Source: Hypomesus transpacificus (taxonomy: Eukaryota; Chordata; Actinopteri; Osmeriformes; Osmeridae). From it: a DNA stretch of 64,000 nucleotides. The stretch is taken from the NCBI RefSeq assembly GCF_021917145.1, contig NC_061074.1:14043609-14107608 (forward strand), written 5' to 3'. The position numbers and the translations under genes are program-made. The notes below the pieces were generated by a model that searched no databases, was not told where the DNA came from, and worked only from the letters and a program-made list of their open reading frames with translations. This document shows positions 10,850 to 23,345 of this stretch, in pieces; position 1 is the stretch's first letter, and every line of letters begins with the position of its first letter.

Positions 10850-13800
10850 ATGGTTTCAGCTGAACTGGGAGAGTAATCCTCTGATTCAGAAGTGAACTCA
10901 GCAGGGGATAGGGTGGGACTAGCTCTGTGGGCAGGACTGACAATAGGGGAGATTTTGGTACCACAGGAGGGGCTGGCCTTGTGGGCGGGGCTGGCACTGG
11001 TGAAGCTGCTGTGCGGCGTGTGAGGGATGGTAATCACTTCCTGGTGGGGTCGTCGTTGGAAAACCTGCCTCTCCTTATCAAGGGCGGTGGTCTGAGAGGG
11101 CAACACAGCAAAACAACATTCAGCAACTTCCAGCAAACGGGACAAAGGGTTTGAGGTTATACAACCAGGGTTCAGATAGTGCAGAGTGTGTGTTTGAGTG
11201 TGCGTATGTGACATGCAGAACCTTACTGTGATAACAGAAACTCCGGCCGTGGTGCTACTAGCTTTTGGTCCAGTGTTGAAGTGTTTCTTGATTTTCCCCG
11301 CTACAGACAGGTGGTGGTCGTTTCCTGCCCAACCATCATCCTGAAACACAAGCAAAGCTTGTATAAGAACATCCCAGAGACGTACTGAATATTCCTCAGT
11401 ACTTCACGCTCCTCTGCTTAGGGCTGCTGCAATTACGCACACTTAATGAGTTGGTGTGAATTGTTGTTCATGAAATGAGTGATATTGAAATAACTCACAT
11501 TGACCCAGGGATGTTCCAGCACCTGCACTGCTGTGTATCTTCTCTCCGCATCCACATGCAGCATTGCTTGAATCAGCTCCTAAACACACACAAGACAGGT
11601 TTAACTGGAAGTTGTATGGACGTAGGTCAAGCATAGGCCCCTTTGTAAGTAAACAACTTCACAAACCTTAGCAGTGTCAGAAACATAGTCCCAGTGTGGT
11701 ACAGGGAAATCTAGCTGACCCAAGAGAATCTCCTCAAAGAGAGCTTCTTGATCCTCAGTGCTGCTGATAAATGTACAAAATGCAGATTTACTAGGAATAT
11801 AATTATGAATAATAGTCATATCACTATGATCTATGGTTTAGGTTCTCAACATTATACATGTAGGTATCACACATGTATTTTTGTTTAAGAAAGATGCATG
11901 GTTATGCATTATTATATCTGGCCACAAGGAGACAGGAGTCTGTGAATTGAATTGGAATCAGTCTATGAGTAGTTACAAAGCATTGTCCTTCAGCCCAATG
12001 TCTACAACACAAAAAAAATCTAACTATTCTAACATTTCAATTAATGATGTGTACAAACCCACAAAATGGTGGAAAGCCACACAGCAATATATAGGTGATG
12101 ACACCAGCTGCCCAGATGTCAATCTTCATCCCATATCTTTTGTTGGAAATGAAAACAGATTAGAATCACAACAAACTCGTTTCATCAGGGTGTAACCAGA
12201 ACTGAGTTTCTCTCAAACCATTACACGAGTCTCTGCATTACCCTTTTTCAGCAATTATCTCTGGTGCTACATATGTAGGAGTCCCACAAATGTTGAAAAG
12301 AGGCCCCTCCACCAGGGTGGCCAAGCCAAAGTCTCCAAGTTTCAGAGACTTACTTCCATCTTGGTGCTCATAAACCTGGATTAAACACAGTAGAGTACGA
12401 CATGAGATCAAATAGGACTAGGGCGGGTAAGTAAAACTATGAGTTACACTATTCAAACAACTGTGCATCTGTCCATTTTCCTTGACGGTAGATAGGACTA
12501 TACCATTAAAGGTCACACTCACCAGCAGGTTCTCTGGCTTGATGTCTCTGTGGACAATGTTGAGGTTGTGCAAGTATTTGATGGCACTAACCAGGTTGTA
12601 CAACATTCCACTGGCGTCTCGCTCTGTGTACTTACTGGAGGAAGTGATGGCATCAAAGAGGTCGCCCCCCTGTGGACACAGATAGACATGACATCTCTGG
12701 ACTGAGTTAATAGCCATGATTGAAAGGCTAGCTAAATCCAAAGGTTATTGTTGTATACAACAAAGTTACACATTAAACATTTATTATGAACATTTATATG
12801 TATTATTTTGGAGTCAAACAGGAATGTGTTCTACCCACAGCTTAAGTCACATATTTTAGATCTTACTGAAGTTCTGTTTTTGGACAGTACCTTAACCAAC
12901 TCCATAATAAGATAGAGCTCACTGTGGGTGTCCATTTCCTCAACCAGCAGTACAATATTGGGGTGTTTCACACGTCGTAGAATAGACACCTCATTCTGGA
13001 TCATGTGCTCCTAGGTCAACAACGGGAAAAACAGTCAAACACTGAACAGTCTTCGACCTCACTTCGTCTGCAAATTCAGCTGTTAAAAGTCTATAACGAT
13101 ATTCATGTCATCATGGAGCAGAGATGGGAAGTAACAAAGTACAAATACAAAGTACAATACAAAGTACAAATACTTTGTTACTGTACTTGAGTAGATTTTA
13201 GGGTATTAGTACACTACTTCCCTATTTATTTTTCTGATAACTTTTTACTCTCACTCCTTAAATATTTTACACAAATATCTGTACTTTGTACTTCTTACAT
13301 TTTCAAACTAGGCTCGTTACTTTAGTTGTATTTGTATTTATCTGTATTTGGTGGTATGATTGGTGGTGAAAAGGTGTAGTCAGTACTTCAACTTTTACCA
13401 GAGTCTTTTAAAATATTTACCAGAATCTTTTTAAACATGAGTATCTGTACTTCTAGTTGAGTGAAGGATGTGTGTACTTTTGCCATATCGGTTAGGGAGC
13501 AAGGTCTATTTTATTCACCATTAAGGTTTAAGTTGGAGCAGCCCAAACTGTACCTTTCCTCTGCATTTTTCTTTGTTGATGATCTTCAGAGCAAACTCTC
13601 TGCCTGTAGCCCTCTCCACACACTCACGGACCACAGCAAAGTTGCCATCCCCTATGGTCCTGCCCACTTTGTACCTCTCTGTTATGGAAGGAGGAACTAG
13701 GGGGCTCTCCTCCATCAGCTCAGCTGAACATCCAAAGACAAGACGGAACACATTATGGATGCTTGACTAATGTAGAGCCTTATGGATGCTTGACTAATGC

Positions 13801-14300
13801 AGAGCCTTATGGATGCTTGACTAATGCAGAGCCTTATGGATGCTTGACTAATGCAGAGCCTTATGGATGCTTGACTAATGCAGAGGCCGGTAGCTGATGT
13901 TCATCTTCCTCACCTTCACTACCAGCGCCATCTGCCTCATCCATAGAGCTGCACACCTTGGTGGAGGCCAGAGAGAGGGAGGAGCCACTGTGCTGGGATC
14001 CCTGGAGAAGAAAGACAAAGAGACTCTGCATGTTGGTCACATCCCCTCTAAAGTACAGTCCATTTAGATGTGTCAGTTTACTCACCCGTCGTCTCCTGAG
14101 ACTGATTGGGCTGGGTGGGGAGTGGCTGGGAGACTTCCCTGATCGAGGAGTGGACAGCTGACTGCCAGCAGTCCCATTAGCTACGGCGTAATGAGGTGAA
14201 ACACATGAGCAAAAGTGTGTCCTCTCTACTTTATCGTGTAGGCTCATTTTCAATGCAATTCAACATGTTGTCCTTAAAAAGTAAACAAATATATATTATG

Positions 14301-14376
<76 letters not shown>

Positions 14377-17300
14377 TTAGAGTTAAAGTTAATGTTTTCA
14401 TTATTCAATTAAGTAAACATCCATAAAACATAACAGCCCATTGTGATAAAGGACATCCGACAAGGATGCCAGGAACATCCTGGCAGGCAGACCTTTTAAA
14501 TGGCATTGCTCTTCAGGCAGTTTAAAAGAAAGGTTCAACACGTCAACAAAACATTCTCATAACTCGAATACTTTTCTACTGTCTACTGCACACTTCATCA
14601 CAGCTTCCATTACACCTAAATCTAACTCCATCCCCTACATTAAGCAGTGCAACCGAGTAGTCTAGATGCTGCGCCTCATAATAACAACTCGGTGCAGGGT
14701 GTATGTGACTTAACGTCAGACTACTTGGGCAGTGTATTGAATTAATGTACCCATGCACTCTTTCCACTTATGCAGATAACCCTGTTGCAGAGCATCAATA
14801 GCATACAATTATAATTGATTTGTTTGTCCAGCTCTACAACTATCTGAGGCACTCAGGCAACCATCACCCTTGTTTCACCATTGATCCTAGTTTTACAGAT
14901 ACCGTAAAGTACACACACACACCCTGAGTCTTACCAGAGCTGGTGGAAGCTGGGGACTTGCTCCGACGGCGCTCCCCACCTCTGGGGGAGCGTCGGCCAT
15001 GCAGGGAGGACAGACGGCCGTATGAGGTGGACTTCACCACCCTGCAGTCTGGACAGACAAGCACTTAGTAAGCTCGGGAACACAAGTAATGCACGACTGT
15101 ACTACCTAAGAGCTTTTGTATTTGTGTTACTACAGCATGATGAGACTTACTAGGAGAGGCAGCTTCGTGTAGCCTCATAGATAGATCTATTACTCTACAA
15201 ATGTGAAACCATTTAACTCTAAACCACAGTGCTGAGATGGTTTGGGAAGTGCAACCTTAGGTGGTCACTGAGGCAAAATTATCTCGACTACACTACCCTA
15301 GAACAGGAGGCAGGACACAGAGATAGGGCACATTGAGGCAGGGCACAGTGAGGGCCCATCAGGAGTAGGGAAGACTGAGTCATGATTGCAGGAGGCACCA
15401 CCACACTCTCAAAAAACTCTCTGAGGAACAATTTACATAGATCTCCATTTTATGTTTTCAGAACCAGATACTGGTTTGCCATTATTATTCAACATTTGTA
15501 ACACAATTTGTATTTTGACTAATATCTCCACCCTTAACATTATCTTACCACTTTCATCCAATAGGAAGTCATCCTGGTAGCGGAACTTCTCTGGTCCACA
15601 GGCAATGAATATATCATCTTCTCCGAAGAAATCCTGCAAGCAGGTCACCTATAATATAATGGCAAACATGACATACTAGTAAAACAGAAAAGATGGGTAA
15701 ACACACTTCCCTTAAATAACATCACAGAGGTAACCCTTTCCTTTGAAAACATCTCCAGCAGAGACAAAGATGGCCGCCATCCCGTGAGACTAGGTGAGGC
15801 CCAGCAGTAGCTGTAACATTCTATTATGTTATCGCTGAGGGGGGAGAAGTGGCATGTTGAATAAATGAAGATGCTGACGCAGCCCTGACCTTCTCTCCAA
15901 AATGCTTAATTGCTAAGCTTAACAACAGTGTGCCTGGAGAGATGACTAAAAGCTCCTGCTGTCTCATGTCCTGCCTATACACAAAAAGCTCAGAGACAGA
16001 AGAAGAGGAGACAATTAGTAGGCAAAAGCAGACAGGAACTGCTCCTCTAATTGAATCTCAGAATCTTCATTGTGAAGAAAATAGTATTGTTAAGCACATA
16101 AACATGGCTTAGCTACATCAGTTGTGGACAGAACGGCGTGAATGACTATATTCAAGGCTGTGTCAGGGAGCTCTTTCATAATTTAACAGGTATTTTGTCT
16201 CTTGAAAGTCACACATTAGATGTTGCTGGGCGGTTATGAATAATGTATTTTCCTTTTAAAAGACACTACATTTATAACACTCACTGTTGGAGCAGGGGGA
16301 TGTATGAGGATGCAGACTATGTATCTTTGGAAAAAGGTCTAGGAGGTTCAACAACCACATTGCAATGGCCACACCACACCACACCACACCACACTAACCC
16401 TAATCTTATCCGTTCCTTATACTGGGGACACACGAAGGCGGTCGCATTGTTCTCTCCTCCCCTCCCTGACCTTCCCTGCTTGGCTCTGTCTTGTCTTGTC
16501 TGTCTCAAAATACTCTCTCATCATCACTCTCCGAAGCTAGAAGCATGGAATTAATTAGCTGGTCTCTCAATGTCTCCCTCTCCTCCCCTGACCTTCCCTG
16601 CTTGGCAATTGACACCATCTTCTCGAAGAGAAGCTCGGGTTCGGGGGAACCCAACTGTCCTGACGGGACGGTCACAGCTGGCTACACGATGGACACGTGG
16701 GCGTATTGGCGTGCCGTCTTTCTAGTGGCGCTTTCCGTGGAGGACGTTGAAGACATCTTCATATTCGGAACCGTGATTACAGGCTTTCTGCTGTTTGGAA
16801 TAGGCGCTGACTTTGTATATAGGAAAATCTAGGAAACGGCTGCGGCCATCAAGAGCCTCGTTAGGCTGCCCGACATGATTGATGCGTTGGGCAGAGCTGT
16901 TGGAGCTCTGACTGAACTTACAATGCAGTATGGATTACAACAGGGATAAGTTTGCGGCTCTGCAAAGGAAGATGGAGGAGATAGAGACCTTCCTGAAGGG
17001 TGGACGTGAAAATTGAGTCGCGGCTACTCGTCAAAACAACTACCCCAATCTTATCTACTTTCGGCCCCGTAACCAGCACAGGCCTTGGCCAAGGCCGTTG
17101 CTGGAAAACAACTCCTCTTGAGAGCGCTGAAGCGAGACAATCTTGCTATTCCCTCCCCCCACCCCACCCCCCCCACCGACATCTGTGGTTTGGTCTCTGC
17201 CCGGGTCATGAGGATGCCAAGGATGTCTCCTTGCCAACACAATCTGCATTGGGGGAATCGGACTGATTTTGGCCTAGGTCGAGGGCGCCAACCCAGACCT

Positions 17301-20039
17301 ACTCACACATTAACTTTCACCTACTACAGATATCACCACCCCCATCCAACGCCTTCGACTGCTTGTTTCCCCAGGGTGGCTGGTGGGTCTGTGTCCAGCG
17401 CCTACCATGGCTGTAGGTCCAGATGCTGCTGTCTACCCCCCCCCCCAATCCCCGTTGCAAGTCACATGTTTTTGTAAATGTTGTTGGGCTTATGTGCTGA
17501 GGTTTTTGCCTGTCCCCACACTGCATTGTCTGGGGGTTGCCTTTTTCTTTCCTCCTCTCTCCTCATGTTATACTGTAACTTTTCTAGTTGGCGCTGGAAA
17601 TGGCTGCCTAGGTAGGCTCTCCTGCCAAAGTAAATTCCTTGTCTGTGCAAACTTTCATGGCGAATAAACACCAATTCTGATTCTGATGTGGTATGCGTAA
17701 ATTAATTTGTATCTGATGCCACAAAAAGATAAATTTGTGCCAGCAGCAAGCAGTGGTTTCAGACATAAATAATTGCTTGTCTTTCTAAGGGCAAGTCAGC
17801 ACTGTCATATGGAACAGATCCTTGTGTCCCATAGTGTGTTCTATAATGCAGTACTCTGTACATGTGTCTGTCACTGATGTTCTGTGAAGTCAAGCTCTTT
17901 TCAGACATAACTCAGCACGGCCAGCTATTCTTTGCCCGATTGATAATCAGATACATGAGCGTTACTAGTATGGTCTTGCTAAATCAGTACTAGTGATGTA
18001 CTGTTACAGCATTACTTGTATGGTACTGCTACAGCATTGAGTTGAGTGTCTTGCACCATTTTGGAATCATGTGGTAGCAGTTAGACAGTGTAAGCTGTAC
18101 ACTCTTCTCAACTACTACAGTTGTGACTATTATTACTGAATCACTCTGCTGCAAAGGCGGTTTCTTAGCAACCAGCAGGGGCAACCCCATCACCATAGAA
18201 ACAAAAAGTAAATGTATAAGCCTACAGGTCTTTCTTTGGTAACGGCACCAAGCGAGGAAGACAAGACAATAACTAGGCACAGCAATTTTTCTATCTTACA
18301 TCCCAACTCAACTTTTGCTTTTTCTAGAAAAGAACAGCACATACATAAAGCAGATATCAAGTTGTTCAAAGATTATAAGAATCCAAGTCAAACTATTCTG
18401 AATTTCTTTCCAGGGTCGTTGTGGCAAGTCAAGCACATGCTTTAATCAAAGATTGACGCTATTCTAACAAATGCTATTAGATAGAGTAGTTGAGGCAAGT
18501 TTTAAAAGTCATAGTAACCTAAGGATGCATGTCATGTCCACCATTTTGTTTTAGATGCTAGCTAGACTAACTGGCTGTTCTGGCATATTGTTGTATGCTG
18601 TAGTTTACCCTACCCTGTCAGACGATTTATCTCTGGGAACATATTTAGCAGTCTTACTTGGCCTGGTTGAATACAGGATAGAAGGTACCCAATCAGGGTT
18701 ATATCAGCCAAACAAACTATAAAAAGAGGCTAAATCAATAAGAAACAGCTCAGATCAAAGTCAGAGCAGTTCGGGGCATTGCCACACATGGGCTCACTGG
18801 AACAAGGGCACACATTAGAAGGCCCTATGGATGCAATCCTGCTTCATGAATTTAAACTATTAATTTAGACTGCAGAATACAAACAAATTGGTTTGATGAC
18901 TGGTGCCAGTCTCAAAAAACGAAATGTGTACTTATAGGTTCAAATCTGTGTCAAGACAAAATATTTTAACAAAGAAACTGATTAATTAACAATTACTAAA
19001 AGCCCTTGAGAATGTAAATACCAACGTGAGTCCTCTTCCATTGTAATGAGACAGGTGTGGAAACATATATTTTTCTTAGAATTGGAGGTGTGTATGTGAA
19101 GTGCAAGTACTCTACTCAACCCGTGATAGGACATAGTTGGTGGTGTACATTTATTATATTTACGTGCCATTTCATAAAGTGTTTCACCTACCAGTTTCCC
19201 ATCAACAGTGTACAACCTCTTGACAACCCCAGAGTCCAGCTTGATTGCCTCTGTGATGTCAGTCAGGACCTGGTCAAAGGAGTGTGCCGTCTTCTTGTTG
19301 AGCAAAATGCGTACAGCCCTACGAGGTTTCACACCACTGCGTACAATGGTCACCAGTTTGGGTCGAATAAAGTCTTTACTCTCCCTGGCTTCTAATGATC
19401 CAACTTTGGCACTACCCAAAAAGGCGGGAGCACAGACTCCCACAGCTGTCTTAGCCCCAACAGACCAATTGGGGTTAACATTTTTTGTGTAATCCAGCAT
19501 CTTGTAGGGCTCAATGGACCCACATACATAGCTTTCTCCTGCAATAGCAAAGAAAGAGGGAAGAACATTTTGAAATAAGAAAATGTTGAGACAATTTATA
19601 TATTATGCAAACAGACTACTGAACTATAAGTCTTCCTAACTTCCAAATTATACAATATGGGGCACATGGTATACTCACCTTCTATAAATTCGACCATACT
19701 AGTAATCTTCTTTGTCCCGTCTATCGAGTAGATGATACGAACCCCTTGGGGCAAATTGACATTGTCGGATAGTGACCGGGTGAGGTCCGCCAACAGGGCA
19801 TCTATGGACCTGAATCTATCCTGAGAAATCGCGTACACAACCCCTTTGAAGTATCGGTCTCCGTTACGGTAGAAACGAACCTTCTTTGCCTTTTTTTCTA
19901 AACTCAGTGCTTGAAGTGTTCTGGTTCGGTAAAGGCTACAGTGTGCACTGTGCGTGGGACTAGGAAGCCCGTTCGCCCTGGAGCCCCCACGGTTATACCG
20001 TAGTGCTTTGTCGCGTTCATCAAAGTGCTCCAGCTCCAT
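10825..20039 (-). CDS. DCLK1: Doublecortin-like kinase 1 (complete, 15 coding exons)
   Basis: Coding exons, 5' to 3' on the minus strand: 20039-19679, 19538-19192, 15648-15549, 15048-14935, 14180-14086, 14001-13914, 13723-13554, 13010-12891, 12669-12523, 12375-12242, 12136-12059, 11763-11667, 11579-11499, 11340-11227, 11091-10825. All phases agree; the total is 2313 nt, about 770 aa. Seen: [11 protein letters not shown] start; two doublecortin domains ([35 protein letters not shown]); an S/P-rich linker; a Ser/Thr kinase with [30 protein letters not shown] and YVAPE; and the [10 protein letters not shown] tail. Known: a microtubule-binding kinase of neurons. The [15 protein letters not shown] segment separates it from DCLK2. 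Odd: the last exon has extra [16 protein letters not shown] repeats, and the whole gene spans only 9.2 kb. Intron 2 (15649-19191) holds a repeat described separately. Confidence 0.95.
13121..13490. repeat. Second copy of the dispersed repeat in a DCLK1 intron
   Basis: It begins near GATGGGAAGTAACAAAGTAC and runs through blocks homologous, in reverse orientation, to 4034-4610. It fills most of the intron between the exons at 13554-13723 and 12891-13010. It resembles a widespread teleost non-coding repeat; the class is not determined. Confidence 0.6.
13753..13886. repeat. 27-bp minisatellite filling a short DCLK1 intron
   Basis: Five nearly identical 27-bp units (TTATGGATGCTTGACTAATG followed by CAGAGCC) stand head to tail. 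The intron between the exons at 13914-14001 and 13554-13723 is only 190 bp, so the array makes up about 70% of it, leaving roughly 28 bp at each side. Copy number is likely polymorphic. Confidence 0.9.
14303..14373. repeat. (TA)n microsatellite
   Basis: A run of about 35 uninterrupted TA dinucleotides preceded by TATG variants, inside the DCLK1 intron between the exons at 14935-15048 and 14086-14180. Its length in the assembly may not be exact. Confidence 0.95.
16440..17690 (+). mobile_element. Interspersed repeat with L2-like 3' tail in DCLK1 intron 2
   Basis: The 3' end carries TCCTGCCAAAGTAAATTCC, then GGCGAATAAACACCAATTCT and a GATTCTGATG end. This is the tail type seen again at 23028-23075 and reversed at 36686-36765. 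Upstream lies a decayed ORF (16545-17016) followed by CT- and C-rich sequence. The block CTGACCTTCCCTGCTTGGC occurs twice (about 16468 and 16590). The 5' boundary is uncertain. ATTCTG-type tails are typical of L2-clade LINEs, but no reverse transcriptase is present here. Confidence 0.5.
16545..17016 (+). pseudogene. Decayed repeat-borne ORF: membrane segment plus coiled coil
   Basis: From the ATG at 16545 the frame reads [14 protein letters not shown], then [16 protein letters not shown] and a hydrophobic stretch [23 protein letters not shown] at about 16830 interrupts it, after which the same frame continues [18 protein letters not shown] to QYGLQQG. A one-base shift then leads to [20 protein letters not shown] and a TGA. 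So one stop and one frameshift break what looks like a protein of about 155 aa with an outer N-terminus, one or two membrane spans and a coiled-coil tail. I do not recognise the family. It is not a DCLK1 exon: it lies on the opposite strand and inside a repeat. Confidence 0.5.
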
Positions 20040-20041
20040 TG

Positions 20042-21298
20042 CTGTGTGAAAATGACCGGTACATTAGGAATAAGCATTTTGAATGACCATACAGTGTGCA
20101 TGAAATATGTAACCATTTAGACCCCACATTTGGTGGCTCAATTGGTTAGCTCTACGCCAAACAGGTAGCTAACAAAAGCCAGCTGTTATCCATGCTGACA
20201 GAATGATTTCCAGAAACGAAATGATTTAAATCATAATTGTCAACGTTACATTTGTAAAATATATATGCCATGCATAGACATGGCCTAGCATTTCTAGCGT
20301 ATTTTGGTGCACATGCATTTTACTTACCATTAAGAACGTCAGATGCAATTAACTTCCAATTAAATGCTTCAATCGGGTTATGCGTGAAATAAATTGCAGA
20401 TCGGCTTCAAGTAATACAACCATGCGGTGTCTCTCTTTGTTGCCCTGTTTTCGTGCCCCTGTGTGCAAGACGTGGAGGGCAGGGCTGCAGTTGGTTTCTC
20501 CCCCTTTGCAGTTATTTACAATGGTCCGTCCCTAGGACAGGACACGTTCATACCTCATCATTTCTAAAACCATACGTTACAAGAGCATGCTTACGTACTG
20601 CGATTTTCTTCATTGCAAACAGTTATGAGCACGATAGCACCAAGATGACCATCAAAGCAATAGAAATGTATAAAGCCGATTTATTACAGAGACAGATTCC
20701 CAGATAAAGATAGGTCATTTACTCCCACTTGTGCTTCTTCATGTCAAAAATAAAGCTGCTCACAAGATTACCATATAGCCTACTCAATCAAATGTAAGAG
20801 GCAGTATTTAATTCATACCCATAGTTATAATAGGCAAACAACCGTATACTCAAAATCAATGAAGCGTACAATTGTCTTTGTACACCACTTAGAGTGCAGT
20901 ACATAGAATATAAAAAGGAAAAGAGACAAGTACAACTGACAGAACAAAAGTAAAACAGTATGCCATTGAGAGAGCATTTCCATATAGGCTCATTTGTCTG
21001 ACGTTTCTCCTCTTGTTTTGTGGAACAAGACAGATCAGACTCTTCATTCCGTCATGCTGAGTCATTAGATGTAACAGTCATTCAGGAAGAGATCTAAATT
21101 GGCCACTACAACTGCATAACAATGCATCCATGTGAGACACGGTTATATGAACTGTCTGTGCTACTGTAGCCCTCAAGGCATTAAATGAAAGACGGAGGTA
21201 CAGAATGTACAGCTGGAGTATCCTTACTTGCTGTGATTGTAAGGAGCATGAACATAGATACTTGAAGTTAGCAGAACTCACCTGACACCTGTGGAATT
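20042..21298. other. DCLK1: DCLK1 upstream region with a probable 5' UTR exon
   Basis: The first DCLK1 coding exon has an acceptor just upstream of the ATG (minus strand TTTTCACACAG, cut at 20041/20042). A donor GTAAGT on the minus strand at 20327-20322 would end an upstream non-coding exon at 20328, extending towards about 20420. The remaining sequence to the SOHLH2 stop at 21299 has no recognised exon. The DCLK1 promoter should therefore lie within roughly 900 bp of the SOHLH2 3' end. Confidence 0.5.
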
Positions 21299-23345
21299 CT
21301 AAGGAGAAAAAACTATGTTGGGGGCAACATCAGTTTTGACTGGAGTGTCCATTATATCCAACTTTGTTGGATCAAACCAAGTGGATGCAGCAAAAGACTG
21401 TGGACTGTATGCCATTTGGTTACTGCACAAGGTACTCATGGCCAAGCATGAGCTTGATAGAGAAGGTTGGGGATCACAGTAGTCATCTTTTGCAGGGTGG
21501 TCTGGCCATGGAGAGGCTGCTGAGTTTAAGATGTATGGTGTTCCATCCTCAAAAAGTGGTGGTGGGCCATGGTGCTGGTTGAGTCCATCTGCTTGCGGAC
21601 AAGTTTCATTCAAGCTAAGGGATGATGCTTGAAGAGTCTGGTTCCCAGCTAGCAAATTGGGGGACGTCCAATTCACAAACCATGATTGATCCGGGGTCAT
21701 TGGAATATGGTTAAAGATCCTTGATGGGACAAGGCTTGAGTGGAGTATGCTGCATGGGACATCATTAGACTCAGCATGACTTTGCTTAATTTCAGGTTTG
21801 AACATCTGACTTTCCATTATTGATGTAACCAGGCCAGCTGTGGGGTGTAAAAATGCTGGAGGGGACATCTTATAATTATTTTCCATTGACTTAAATGATG
21901 GAGCAGTACATAGATTTTGGCATACTGGTAGCATTTGTCCACGTGGAACAGTAGACTCATCCAACAGTACTGGCCTGGCAGGGATTCCGGTTGGCGTTAC
22001 AAATTGAGAAGTCTCCATATCCCTCATCAGACGATGAGTAACTGTGATATTTGTCTGATGAGCTTCAGAGTTCCTTGGCTGAATGTGTCTGTACATGTAT
22101 GGCTCTAATGCATGAGCGGCAACGAGATCTGAAAAAGTTGAAAAAAAAATTATTATAATGATTATTATTATTAAATAGTAAAGATTTGAATGTTTATATT
22201 ATGAAAAATGTATCATCTTGTACCATCTGAATGCTTTTTGGCGACAGGCTTTGCTCTCTTTGGGCTTCGGGTTAGGCTCCTCCTGAGCCTGCAAGTTTTG
22301 CTGTGGATGACAAATCTGCATGATGCCATTTACTCCCAATCTCTCATTTAATCTGTGAGGAAAAAGTTGTTTATATTGGTTACCGTGTTTTAGGTGCTTT
22401 TTTATTCCATGTACCTTTCCTATTCTCTTCTATGGATTTATCCACCTGGACACAAAAAGAGGGTGTTATGATACAGTACAACTGGAGTTCTAAGACAACA
22501 TACAGTATCAATTGCATTATCTGAACTCAAACAATGGGGTTTATGGTGATAATAAGTTCTTTATTTTCTCCCCGAGTGTGACAGATATACTAGGAGTGCA
22601 TTAAAGCAAACACCACAGCAGATCGTCCCAAGCTACTGTTTTTATAGAAACAAACACACAGTACCTTCGACAACATGTCCTTGGAGAGTGTCTGCTTGAG
22701 GTAGCTCATGTATTTGGCTGTCAGCTCAAGAGTAGATGCTGTGTCCAACCGACCATTGACAAAAGGCAAAAGGTCATGCAAGCGCTGACAACAAATTCGG
22801 ATTTGTAACCTGAGGTATCAACGACAAAAATGTCTTCATTGTAATACGATAACTGACTAGACAGTCAAGAATACAAGAATGGATGGTGGATGGATGGAAT
22901 ACAAGAATACTTTACATTTTATTGTATATTTTATTTAAATTCTAAATCCACTTAGTATTGCTAGTTTATGTACCCTTGGTATAGTTAGACCTCATATTTA
23001 CATTTTTAAGATTCCTATGTGTTTAATGTGTGCACCTTCCTGCCAAAGCAAATTCCTTGTCTGTCCCTGCAATTAATAATGAGATTTCATAGACACCTTC
23101 TTTTCTGTTCCATGCGAGAGCGAAGGCCAGCCTGAATCTTATTCTCACTCTGTACTGGTGGTTCAGGTTCAGACACATTAGCCCCACCAACATGCTTCAG
23201 AGTACCCCTGTAAAAATACAGACTTTGTCTTTAAAATAGATGTGGAGAGCCCACTTATAAGTTGATTTAATAACTCATGAGCATACTGTGCAGATGATCC
23301 TGGTTTGGCTTGAAGGTCGGACAGTTTAAATGTGTTTGGTTCCAT
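21299..23345 (-). CDS. SOHLH2: Germ-cell bHLH transcription factor SOHLH2
   Basis: Proposed exons (minus): 23345-23287, 23207-23097, 22809-22665, 22445-22384, 22315-22224, 22128-21299, about 432 aa. A non-coding exon probably ends at 23748. Seen: the bHLH is split between exons 2 and 3, with RSRMEQKRR then ICCQRLHDLLPFVNGR and TASTLELTAKYMSYLKQTL; a basic PKRAKPVAKK stretch follows and a long exon ends PNIVFSP. Known: SOHLH1/2 are gonad bHLH regulators; SOHLH2 lies between DCLK1 and SPART in human. The exon 4-5 junction is uncertain: the donor at 22415 gives an in-frame stop, while a donor at 22384 joined to an acceptor at 22315 (or 22300) keeps the frame. The N-terminus is far shorter than in mammalian SOHLH2. 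Confidence 0.72.
23028..23075 (+). repeat. Fragment of the L2-like 3' tail family
   Basis: CACCTTCCTGCCAAAGCAAA and TTCCTTGTCTGT match the tail of the element at 16440-17690. It lies in the SOHLH2 intron between the exons at 23097-23207 and 22665-22809. Confidence 0.55.

Noticed and set aside
13753..13886. CRISPR-like array of 27-bp units
   Set aside because: The units are head to tail with no spacers, inside a vertebrate intron.
10825..20039. DCLK2 as the identity of the kinase
   Set aside because: The N-terminus ([11 protein letters not shown]), [15 protein letters not shown] and the [10 protein letters not shown] tail are DCLK1-type.
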